NCBI GenBank assembly: GCA_037893225.1
Contig: JAZGUH010000117.1
Coordinates: 3,100,001-3,164,000, forward strand
Direction: 5' to 3'
Origin: Hippasteria phrygiana
Taxonomy: Eukaryota > Echinodermata > Asteroidea > Valvatida > Goniasteridae
Length of the DNA stretch: 64,000 nucleotides
A model generated the notes under the pieces. That model saw nothing but the letters and a program-made list of their open reading frames with translations. It did not search any database and had not been told where the DNA came from. The position numbers were made by a program, and so were the translations under genes. This document shows, piece by piece, positions 35,501 to 42,747 of this stretch; the stretch's first letter is position 1, and each line of letters starts with the position of its first letter.

Positions 35501-38500
35501 CAAGCAATAAAACAAAACATGAACGCACTATGAATTAAATAATCAATGTATAATATGTACATGTATATATGTTCAGACTTAGTCCTTCTCTTGGATGTCT
35601 GCCCATTCATGCTGCATTTATTTTTTGATACCTTAATTTATATTTATCTTTTATATACATGTACTACTATTTTGTATTAGTTCCCAGCATGATTGGACAT
35701 TACAACAAACAAACAAATGGTCATTTTGTTGCTCAAACAGCAAAAGCAGACCATGTAAAAGTCACATTTTTAACCAAAATATTATTGAGAATGACCCAAA
35801 GATAGCTTGAGGTTGCAAAAATCATTTTGGAACAATAAAAACTGTTAAAAACATTCACACATACAGTCATGTCTACCTATGAGGACCTGCTATTGTTCCC
35901 TTCTTTTGTTCCTATTGTTTGTGTTTAAACATTTTCTTAACAAGTCCAATAAGGTTTTTACATAAACACTACTGAGGACTTGTTTATTGTTCTCATTAAT
36001 CCCCTATTGGGAAAGAGTTCCATATCCGGACATCACTTATACCTCGTGCACAAAGTCTATGGGCCATGACAGAAAAAGTCAAAGTATTTTCAAAAAATAA
36101 GTTGAACATTTTTTTTCCCTCCTAAAATAAATTTGTGTTTCTTTATCAGATTTCCACTTTTTGGTAGTTTTTAAGTCATATTAAGGGAAAATAAGTGATG
36201 GCCGGATATGGAACTCTTTCCCCCTATTGTCCCAAGTCCTCGGACGTAATGGATAACCTGTACACACACACACACACACACACAAATGTGTAAATACCGG
36301 CAATCGCGGACCTCCTATTGTCCCTCTTTTGTTTGTACTTTAACTTTTTCGGAAGGCCTCCCATATGTTTTGTACACGATTTTCAATCGTGGACGTTCGG
36401 TCAATCCTGGACCCATTCGAATTACGCACGTAAGTCCGATTCCAGCCCCCTCGGAGAATTTTTTAAAAGGAAAAATGGCGCCCTCTATCGTCCCTCCAGA
36501 CTCCCTCCCACCCCGTATCTGCGTTTTTTAGGGGGGTACTTTCGGGTGGCGGGGTATTCTGCAATTACTCCAAAAAATCTGGTGGAAGTCAAGGGAAGCA
36601 GGTCAACTCGGACCCAAACCAACTCGGACCCATACCAACTCGGACCCATGCCAACTCGGACCCACTACCAACTCGGACCCACGGCCAACTCAGACCCACT
36701 ACCAACTCGGACCCACGGCCAACTCGGACCCACTGCCAACTCGGACCCATACCAACTCGGACTCACTACCAACTCGGACCCATACCAACTCGGACCCATA
36801 CCAACTCGGACCCATACCAACTCGGACCCAACGATGACCAACTCGGACCCATCGTGCAAATTTTGACTAAAGCATGCAGATGCCAATTATTGAGGCCTAT
36901 TTATACATTGTTTCGATGGATACATGAACGAACGGGGGGCATCTAGGAAGGCAAGCTTGGGGTGGGGGAGCCTGGGGAGGGAGGAGGCCGAGGTTCAAGT
37001 GACGATTCTGCTGTCAATATTACCATGGATGAAGGAACACTCCTTCCTCCATGATATTACCTACTACATGTACATGTATTTGTTTTATGGTGTTCTTCCG
37101 CTCAAACAAATTAAACCTATATAGATATGTTTTATAAGTATCTATACTAAGACTATAGTATAAAATGTGACCCGCTCTTTCAAAAAGGGCATTATGTCGC
37201 ACTATGTGAAAACATACACAGGGCTGTTCTATGTGAAGCTGGCGAAAAAAAAGGTGATTTTTTCGTGGTTTGTTGGCTTCTGTTATATCTATACATTTGT
37301 TGTATTTTAAAATTTATTGTCTAAAACATTAATATTGATGAATAAAGATACAAAAATAAATGTTGATCAAAAATACTTCTATTTCTTTGCACTTTTTGTG
37401 TTTAAACTTAAAGGCATAACTTAAATGTTTAAGCTTCAATGTATCTCTACACGAACTTCCGTTAAATTAGAAAATAGAAGTACATATCTCGAGAACACGA
37501 AATGCCACAGGGGTCAAACCTACACCAAATGAAAGCTAAGGGTGTGGTAAATATTTACCGGTAACAAAGTTAACTAGAACGGATCACCTCGCAGAGAAAT
37601 AGAACTTAAATAAATACAGCCTGGAATCCAGAATTCAGAACAAAACAAGAACAACTATTTAATCCAAACTCCATCAACAACTCCAATCCCATAAGGACAA
37701 GAAAATCAAGCAAAATGTTGTCTTACACGCGGTCTTCACAATCCTGAAGCCTGATGTTTCAAAGTTGGATAAAAAGTAATACATCTCAGCTGCTATTTAC
37801 AAACGTTATTAAAATATTACCCATCTGTTTGTTTTTGCGATGTTCTGAAACCTGTCGTATAATTATAAATGTTTGAGTCCATGGAAGAATCAGTAACGTT
37901 GGAATATTGTTGTAAAAACACTTCATCCTGATTTTAAAACTTGTCCGAATTATTATTCAAGAGCATTTGATATGTACAATAAATTATGATGATGACACCA
38001 TCTGAATATTTGCACGTGTTTTAAGTCCTTAAAACATATGTTTATGGCGTTAAAATCATGTTTAAGAAATATCCTAAAAATCATGCCAAATTCTTGACAG
38101 CATACCTAAAACATGTTGCAAATGTTTAAGTCTATAGAAGAATCAGTAACGTTAAAACAATGTTGTAAAAGCACTCCATCCCGATGTTTCAAACTTGTCC
38201 GAATTATTATCAAGTACCCTGCCCGTGGAAATTGGAAAAGCAGTGGGTGAAACTATAGGGGCGCTTTGCATGATAAAATACTAACACAACGTGCGCACTT
38301 TATGCCCTAAACCTTACACCAAAGTCTATGGTACATTTACAACTTTTGAATTGTTTGTTCTCCGTTTTTAATATATTTGCAAGATGACTCAAAAATCCGC
38401 AATTATTTTATTTTCACTACTACCAAAAAACCGGGAGGGGATCCAAGTGCTGCCTTGTGGGGGAACCATGCACACACTGCCCAAATACCAATGGGTAATC

Positions 38501-40698
38501 CAATGATATTAAAATGAACACCGCATTTTTACAGTTTATTATTGACGTCGATACTTGCTTGACTCTCTTTTTCCCATTATTGTACAAACTGTGACCATGT
38601 TAGAAAAATGTAAAAATACACAAAAACGCTGGGATATTATTATTCATTACACACCACTGATCGGTGCTGAAAAAGAACCGAAGCCTGCATTTACACCATA
38701 AAAAGCTTCAATGGGACGTTCACGATTTCCGATGTCCCTCCAGGGCCACCACAAGAATGGATTCACTAGCACACAGCTATGAATACCGCGGTTCATCTTT
38801 GAGTTTCTTTGGCGGACGGATCAAGGATTTCGGCCGCACTGGCCGTGAGTGTGGGTAGTCGCGTCGCCGCACATCGTGTCACCCGCAAAGTTTAATCCCT
38901 TCGCGTTGGTCGTGTTTGTTGAATGATTGCAGTGACAAACAAATCGTGTGTAAATTTGAAAGCCTTGCTTGGATGGTTGACAAACAGATACTAGTTAATT
39001 AGAACAAACATATATTCCTCCTGCTCTCTCCATCCGCAAGCGCATTAAATTTTACTCAAAAATAAAAGGCACAAAGAGGGAACTTATGCCAATTGATTCA
39101 TCAAACCGGTTTTCCTTACACCCACGGGCTGCAAAACAAGACAGTTACAACTTTCATGCACACGGTTATGTAGAGTATGTGATGAAGCAGTAAACATCTA
39201 ACATAATTATTTCAGAATACCTACGTTTCTCAATTTTGTTTGCTTTCTTGTTTCTTATTTTTACACAAGGGAATATATGTTAATTCCAATTCAAAGCTAG
39301 TAGGCCCTACAATAAATTCGCGCAAAGAACTTCCAATTTAACTTCGTTAAAATATTCCAAATACATAGGGGTACCTACGAGGCCTCATTTGCAGAAATGT
39401 CTTTGTGTAAACTCTACAATTGGAGTTTTATTGGAATCTGCAGTAGTAGCGACATGGAAGTTCAATGGAATTTGCAGTAGAATGTAAAGAAGCTTAAGTG
39501 AATAGAAAATTCAGGTATGAATGGAGACATGGATGTTTTGAATTTCGCTAAAATTGAAATTGAATCAATATGAGCAATTTATGAAATTGCATGAATATGA
39601 GAGAGGGACAGGGGCGTTGGTGTTTTCCTTATGTCTGTGTTAAGGTCAAATAGAAAAGAGTAAGGACACGAGTGAAGTGGCCGCTTGGGCGAAGTGGCAA
39701 TTGGCTCCACGTTATCCGGTTTGGTGACTGTTGAGCCATGGAGGAAGGATGGTTGAGCATAAAATAATAACTGAATGTAATTTTTCATAAATTCTTCCTG
39801 TTAAAATTATTTTTTTGTCACAGTGGTAATTTGTTAAATAAAAGTACGCATGTCGGTTGTAAGCTATAGAGTAACTCTAAATGCAAAATTTCTCGTCAAG
39901 GTTGGGGGAGGGGGGGGGGGGGGGGGGGGGGGGGGAGAAAGCACACAACTAACAATTATTGTTAAGCGTTTATAGTGTACTTGATGCCTCTTGTGTATCC
40001 TGGGAAATTTATAAAAAATGTGTGCTGATCCTTGTGTATTCTGGTGCATTCTGGTATATGTAAAAGCCAATGACCCTTAAAATGTATAACTATGTCATGG
40101 GAAAATTATTGGGAGACACTGCCATAGCCGTCCCCTCCCCAAAAATATTGGGTTGGGGGCCATTTCCTCCCCGTCCCACCCCCGAGATCGCCGCCCATGG
40201 TCATAAACCAAAGTTCACTGAATTGCCGATTGACTGGCTAGGTCCCCCTCCCCCTCCCCCTCCCCCTCCCCCTCCCCCTCCCCCTCCCCCTCCCCCTCCC
40301 CCTCCCCCTCCCCCTCCCCCTCCCCCTCCCCCTCCCCCTCCCCCTCCCCCTCCCCCTCCCCCTCCCCCTCCCCCTCCCCCTCCCCCTCCCCCTCCCCCTC
40401 CCCCTCCCCCTCCCCCTCCCCCTCCCCCTCCCCCTCCCCCTCCCCCTCCCCCTCCCCCTCCCCCTCCCCCTCCCCCTCGCTAATACTTACGTAATTCCGG
40501 CAGATTTTTTGGCTTTCGTTTCCGTTTTCTTTGTTCATTAGCCATTGAAGTATGATAGCTTGCATAAATATAAGGTCTATAGATATAGCTTTGCCTGATA
40601 CAACAGAGGTGACAAAACTGGCTGCCCGTCATTGCCACGAATTTGGTTGAAAACCCTGTTAAGGCCGTACTCGCCGCACGTGCTATGGGCGCAGCCAT
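20429..40698 (-). CDS. dhx30: DHX30-type ATP-dependent DExH RNA helicase, 3' incomplete
   Basis: Thirteen phase-compatible exons give about 703 codons: 40491-40698, 35233-35495, 32516-32680, 32211-32266, 31020-31268, 28874-29024, 27301-27484, 26275-26434, 25167-25377, 24865-24942, 22350-22479, 21560-21683, 20429-20560. Order: basic N-terminal presequence, dsRNA-binding domain, linker with [11 protein letters not shown] (a DHX30-specific feature), then motif [10 protein letters not shown], motif II DEVH, motif III SAS, motif [11 protein letters not shown] and motif [10 protein letters not shown]. Vertebrate DHX30 acts in mitochondrial RNA granules and ribosome assembly; that role here is inferred from the family and the presequence. 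One exon between 24865 and 22479 (expected HSNIP segment) was not found. The last exon ends in a good donor, yet no winged-helix or OB-fold exons follow in the window. Confidence 0.88.
20836..20935. repeat. 11-bp minisatellite
   Basis: About eight head-to-tail copies of CGAGTCCATCA. A looser relative (GGACTTG repeats) follows near 21.03-21.10 kb. Lies in a DHX30 intron. Confidence 0.9.
21560..21683 (-). CDS. dhx30: DHX30 exon: motif VI
   Basis: Acceptor AATAG, donor GTAAGT. Encodes [20 protein letters not shown] followed by [21 protein letters not shown] carries the arginine fingers of SF2 helicases. Confidence 0.9.
22350..22479 (-). CDS. dhx30: DHX30 exon: motif V
   Basis: Encodes [20 protein letters not shown] then [11 protein letters not shown]. 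The first base completes a codon from a phase-2 exon, whereas the previous recognised exon ends in phase 0. An exon is therefore missing between 22.5 and 24.86 kb. Confidence 0.9.
22730..23525. mobile_element. 0.8-kb foldback element, CCTGCTAAATCCAAC family
   Basis: The left end CTGCTAAATCCAACAAAATC faces a complementary right end TTGTTGGATTTAGCAG. The interior holds three copies of CGTTAAGCAGTCACAATGCA near 22807, 23042 and 23221. Related pieces lie near 32.31-32.40, 43.73-43.96 and 55.12-55.28 kb. Confidence 0.7.
24865..24942 (-). CDS. dhx30: DHX30 exon: motif IV region
   Basis: A 26-codon, phase-0 exon. Encodes [20 protein letters not shown] and ends WPN|GTAAGT. Matches the [13 protein letters not shown] segment that opens RecA domain 2. 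Confidence 0.88.
25167..25377 (-). CDS. dhx30: DHX30 exon: inter-RecA segment
   Basis: Encodes [20 protein letters not shown], then an acidic insert and [18 protein letters not shown]. The [10 protein letters not shown] string is typical of DHX30. Donor GTAAGT. Confidence 0.9.
25850..26130 (+). repeat. SINE-like repeat, deuterostome 'AAGCAAGACACTT' type
   Basis: Carries TCCTTAAGCAAGACACTTTG, CTCTCCAACCAGGAGTGAAT and GGGTGCC landmarks. It shares its order with copies at 27.5-27.8 kb and, partly, 31.9-32.0 kb. Lies in a DHX30 intron. Confidence 0.6.
26160..26260 (+). repeat. tRNA-derived SINE head
   Basis: GGTCTTCGGTTCGAGTCCTG matches a pol III B box. There is no cloverleaf and no clear acceptor stem, so this is not an independent tRNA gene. 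Confidence 0.45.
26275..26434 (-). CDS. dhx30: DHX30 exon: motifs II and III
   Basis: Encodes [20 protein letters not shown] and [19 protein letters not shown] is the Walker B box. Motif III reads SAS where most family members have SAT. Leaves in phase 2 at AACGA|GTCAGT, joining C|TGT of the next exon to give a Asp-Cys-Pro junction. Confidence 0.9.
27301..27484 (-). CDS. dhx30: DHX30 exon: motifs Ia/Ib
   Basis: Encodes [40 protein letters not shown] and [18 protein letters not shown]. The preceding exon ends in TQ, rebuilding motif Ia [12 protein letters not shown]. Donor GTGAGG, phase 1. Confidence 0.92.
27510..27795 (+). repeat. SINE-like repeat, second copy
   Basis: Starts with ATGGTCTAGTGTACTGGACT (A-box-like), then GAGCAAGACACTT, CCAGGAGTAAATGGGTACC and a CTGATGAGCAGGGGGAATAA tail shared with the copy at 25.9 kb. 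Confidence 0.6.
28487..28790. repeat. About 42-bp minisatellite
   Basis: Roughly seven copies of a GAGGATGAATGGTGTTTCAA / GAGGAGGATTTTGTAGGATT unit. The opposite-strand version of the same motif recurs at 34.66-34.87 kb. Both are in DHX30 introns. Confidence 0.85.
28874..29024 (-). CDS. dhx30: DHX30 exon: motif I (Walker A)
   Basis: Encodes [20 protein letters not shown] then [24 protein letters not shown] binds ATP phosphate. The phase-2 entry matches the previous exon's AG end; phase-0 exit at CAG|GTAAAG. Confidence 0.93.
29335..29455. repeat. GAGTCC/GAGTCAC short repeats
   Basis: Irregular 6- to 9-bp units CGAGTCCGAGTCC and CGAGTCACGAGTC. A smaller cluster with the same words is near 30.25-30.29 kb. 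Confidence 0.8.
30634..30674. repeat. 41-nt perfect hairpin
   Basis: Arms CCTCCCCAGACCCAAAGTTT and its complement flank a single T. It lies in the intron before the Walker A exon. Confidence 0.9.
31020..31268 (-). CDS. dhx30: DHX30 exon: pre-helicase linker
   Basis: An 83-codon frame: acidic [20 protein letters not shown], then [19 protein letters not shown] and basic [15 protein letters not shown]. Human DHX30 has DPITGKPYVPL at this place. Acceptor CTACAG, donor GTGGGT, phase 2. Confidence 0.85.
31443..31819. mobile_element. 377-bp miniature element with palindromic core, copy 1
   Basis: Ends TTAAAGGTAGTATAGATC and GTATACTACCTTTAA are inverted repeats. Its centre near 31.6 kb is a near-palindrome built on CCAACGATTGTCGGCCGACA. 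It shares ends and interior words (TGAATTATTACGAAATACC) with the copy at 52.5-53.1 kb. Confidence 0.75.
31895..32040 (+). repeat. SINE-like repeat, partial third copy
   Basis: GGCAGAGTGGCCTAGTGTAC resembles an A box, followed by TTGACACTTTACCATAATTG and CTAGGAGTAGGAATGGGT, in the same order as the copies at 25.9 and 27.5 kb. Confidence 0.5.
32211..32266 (-). CDS. dhx30: DHX30 small exon (56 nt)
   Basis: Encodes [19 protein letters not shown]. Found because exons 32516-32680 and 31020-31268 do not join directly. This one enters in phase 0 at CACAAG|GCT and leaves in phase 2 at GTGCC|GTAAAG, which repairs the frame. The acceptor tract is weak, so the left border is less certain. Confidence 0.65.
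32516..32680 (-). CDS. dhx30: DHX30 exon after the dsRBD
   Basis: A 55-codon, phase-0 exon. Encodes [20 protein letters not shown] and [21 protein letters not shown]. It aligns with the SLGLVDRNNEPL segment that follows the second dsRBD of human DHX30. Confidence 0.85.
33822..33966. mobile_element. 145-bp foldback miniature element
   Basis: Ends CCAGGGCTCTATTTCATAAA and TTTTATAAAATTAAACCCTGG pair, with inner complementary arms around AGGAATATTCCTA and a CCAAGTCC core. Confidence 0.8.
34610..34992. repeat. Telomere-like motif plus minisatellite and 80-bp duplication
   Basis: Contains the perfect palindrome GGTTAGGGTTAACCCTAACC. Copies of AATCCTCCAAAATCCTC follow, then two adjacent 80-bp units (34833-34912 and 34913-34992) carrying GGTGGGTTAGGGTTAAGGCC. 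Lies in the DHX30 intron between the dsRBD exon and the next exon. Confidence 0.85.
35233..35495 (-). CDS. dhx30: DHX30 exon: dsRNA-binding domain
   Basis: An 88-codon frame. Encodes [20 protein letters not shown], a beta region [20 protein letters not shown] and helix [12 protein letters not shown]. Gx[13 protein letters not shown] is the RNA-contacting end of a dsRBD. Entered in phase 1 after TTGCACAG, left at AAG|GTGAAT. Confidence 0.9.
36009..36223. mobile_element. 215-bp foldback element with direct flanks, hAT-like size
   Basis: Terminal arms GGGAAAGAGTTCCATATCCG and its complement. Flanked on both sides by CCCTATTG, consistent with an 8-bp target duplication of the hAT type. An inverted partial copy lies at 41570-41722. 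Confidence 0.75.
36260..36284. repeat. (CA)n microsatellite
   Basis: About eleven CA dinucleotides in DHX30 intron 1. Confidence 0.95.
36600..36855. repeat. About 15-bp minisatellite
   Basis: Around sixteen copies of ACCAACTCGGACCCA with small variants (ACGGCCAACTCGGACCC). Lies in DHX30 intron 1. Confidence 0.9.
37022..37053. repeat. CATGGAGGAAG hairpin, copy 2
   Basis: CCATGGATGAAGGA and TCCTTCCTCCATG pair around ACAC with one mismatch. An isolated half copy (GCCATGGAGGAAGGATGG) is near 39735. Confidence 0.8.
37166..37520. mobile_element. TGTGACCCGCTC miniature element, partial copy
   Basis: The left end TGTGACCCGCTCTTTCAAAA and the following CATTATGTCGCACTATG match the starts of the full copies at 42.06 and 54.23 kb. 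The right end is not recognisable, so the stated end is approximate. Confidence 0.55.
39905..39936. repeat. Poly-G tract
   Basis: An almost pure run of G in DHX30 intron 1. The minus-strand transcript is C-rich here, the opposite of the G-rich hexanucleotide 300 bp away. Confidence 0.9.
40244..40477. repeat. (CCCCCT)39 perfect hexanucleotide, in DHX30 intron 1
   Basis: 234 bp, 39 units, no interruption visible. In the DHX30 pre-mRNA it reads (AGGGGG)39 and starts 13 nt after the exon 1 donor C|GTAAGTATTAG. An exon-1 frame reading through the donor stops at that TAG, before the repeat. Confidence 0.97.
40491..40698 (-). CDS. dhx30: DHX30 first coding exon, putative mitochondrial presequence
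   Basis: The chosen start at 40698 has a strong context (AAAATGG). It encodes [20 protein letters not shown], rich in Ala, Ser, Thr and Arg with no acidic residue, as in mitochondrial targeting peptides. A basic [13 protein letters not shown] end follows. An in-frame upstream ATG at 40833 would add 45 residues and is less presequence-like. The phase-1 donor joins exactly to the dsRBD exon, and human DHX30 has a similar QPKNLL string before its first dsRBD. Confidence 0.75.
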
Positions 40699-42619
40699 TT
40701 TATAAATTACGTCATTGGGGAACCTACGGAGCTCTGGAAGTGCCATCCGACATTTGAGATCCTGACATTTTATTTCAGGTTGACGACTTATTATTACAGG
40801 CAATATTGCGGCATCCTCAAATAATTTCTTCACTTAGTTTAATCTGTATGTCTGGTTGCCTTAGAACCAATTATGATAAAGAAAAAGGACGTGGGGGTGG
40901 GGGAAGTGGGAGGGGGACCACTGTCAAGATCAAGATATCCTGTTGTTGTAAAGTGCCGATAGGGGGCGCTACAAATAGTCAGATCGTGCGTGCGGATTCT
41001 TGCCGGAACTTGGGGTAAAGTAATGAGCAAACCAACTGAAAATTTCGAATTAGGAACCTCCTCAAACCCTGTGGACTCGCCTCAACCATTTTAGAGGGGT
41101 ATAGGAAGGATGGGCAAAGTTTTGAGCACGGACATTTTGCCTTAACTGAGAAATTCGTATACAAGTAGAAGTAGGGCCTAGATTAGAACGTGTATGTGTC
41201 TGGTCTGTCATCTGTTGCTTATCCAAACTATTTTTAGCAACAGCCTGGACGTAAATTATTTTTCCGGAGGCGGGTGAAGCAATTTTTCTGAATAACTCAG
41301 TGGTTGCATTGATCACTGCACAGCTAGCACTAAGGTTCTCGGTCTCTTTTTCCCCTTAAATAAAAAATATCCCAGATATCACAGTAAAGAAAAATGGGTT
41401 CAGGTGGATTCGAAATAACTGGGACCTTTTGTTGATCCATGGCCCATCCCACTGTCCACTAGACTAGTCTGTAGCAGCTCGACAACAACCGTTTTTTATT
41501 TTTGTATGATTGAATGTAACTAGTTGACTAAAATAACAATGCTGTGACATTCTGTTCTATTATAATGAATGGAAAGAGTTCCATATCTGGCCATCACTTA
41601 TTTTCCCTTAATATGACTTAAAAACTACCAAAAAGTGTAAATCTGATAAAGAAACACACGAATTTAGGAGGAAATTTTAAAAACTTTTTCTTTGAAAATA
41701 CCTTTTTCTGTCATGGCTTGTAAGGGCCTATGCCTAAACAAAAGGCTAAAGTACCGTAGCAAACCAGAAAAGAAAAGAAAAACCTTGTAAAGGTTTTATA
41801 TTGTGCATGTACAGGTGTGCCCCCCCCCCCCCCCCCCAATCCTAGGAGCTGCCCCTGAATTTGCAAGTTGTACAGGCACAATTTGCAAATTGCACAAATT
41901 ACTACTTTGCACTCAATACTCAATACCACCATTAGGCGCCTTTTTTCACACCCCCTCCTCAAAATTGTAATGACACCCCCATTTTTTGTTTTGCTCATTC
42001 CAAAACAAACTAGTGATGACCCCCATTCAAATTTGGTTTGGGGATTCCCCCAACTCCATTGTGACCCGCTCTGCAAAAAGGGCACATAAGTCGCTGTATG
42101 CTTTTACAAGTTATGAGCAGTTCAATGTGAAGAGGGTGAACAATTCTTCAAACAAGTGATTTTGAAGGGAGGGAATTTTTTGCATCTTTGATACCTATAT
42201 TATTCTATTTCATAGCCAAAATTTTTGATTTCAGTGAATAAAGTTGAAAAAAGAATGTGTTTTTGTCGAGTGCTTCCATCTATTGCTTTGCTTTTTGTTT
42301 TTTTAAATGGCTTGTTTCTCCTTAAGTCATTTCAAGAAATTCCTGAAAACAAACATGCAAATTTCCAAATATCTCGTGATTGCAAAATGCTACAGACCTC
42401 AGACATATACCATATGAAAGCTTATAAAATGGCCTTTCCAGCTATATATAAAACACTATTTTAAAATTGTGCAACATAAGTGCCCTTTTTGCAGAGGGGG
42501 TCACATATACCTCTCACTAGGCCAAATATGGGACGCTACTTGTAGAAGGTTCAGTAATAATTTGATACTTGTCTTTTTTTCTGATGTACAGAGTTCATTG
42601 GCAACCGCCTGGAATCAGG
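40699..42619. other. Intergenic region between divergent DHX30 and RPE starts
   Basis: Contains the inverted partial copy of the CCCTATTG-flanked element (41570-41722), a poly-C tract at 41821-41837 and a full TGTGACCCGCTC element (42060-42505). TGTACAG at 42592 just before the RPE start looks like an acceptor for a 5' UTR exon, so the RPE promoter is probably further left. No TATA box could be assigned. Confidence 0.5.
42060..42505. mobile_element. 446-bp TGTGACCCGCTC miniature element, full copy
   Basis: Ends TGTGACCCGCTCTGCAAAAA and TTTTTGCAGAGGGGGTCACA are inverted repeats. Inner words CATAAGTCGC and ATTTCAGTGAATAAAGT are shared with the copy at 54.2 kb. It ends 115 bp before the RPE start codon. 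Confidence 0.85.
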
Positions 42620-42747
42620 ATGCCGGCTCATTACGAATGCATGATTGGCCCCTCTATCCTCAGCTCGGATCTGTCCTCATTGGCTGATGAATGTCAACGT
42701 GTTCTGGACAGCGGGGCAGATTACCTGCACTTAGATGTCATGGATGG
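42620..42747 (+). CDS. rpe: RPE exon 1
   Basis: The start ATG at 42620 follows a GGAATCAGG leader. Encodes [20 protein letters not shown] through HLDVMDG, giving the first two metal ligands. Leaves in phase 2 at GATGG|GTCAGT. Confidence 0.95.

Noticed and set aside
36318..36886. 182-codon frame with [13 protein letters not shown] repeats
   Set aside because: Translation of a 15-bp minisatellite. A unit length divisible by three keeps any frame open.
40070..40565. Long poly-proline (+) and Gly-Glu (-) frames
   Set aside because: Pure translation of the CCCCCT hexanucleotide in a DHX30 intron; no evidence for a normal coding gene.
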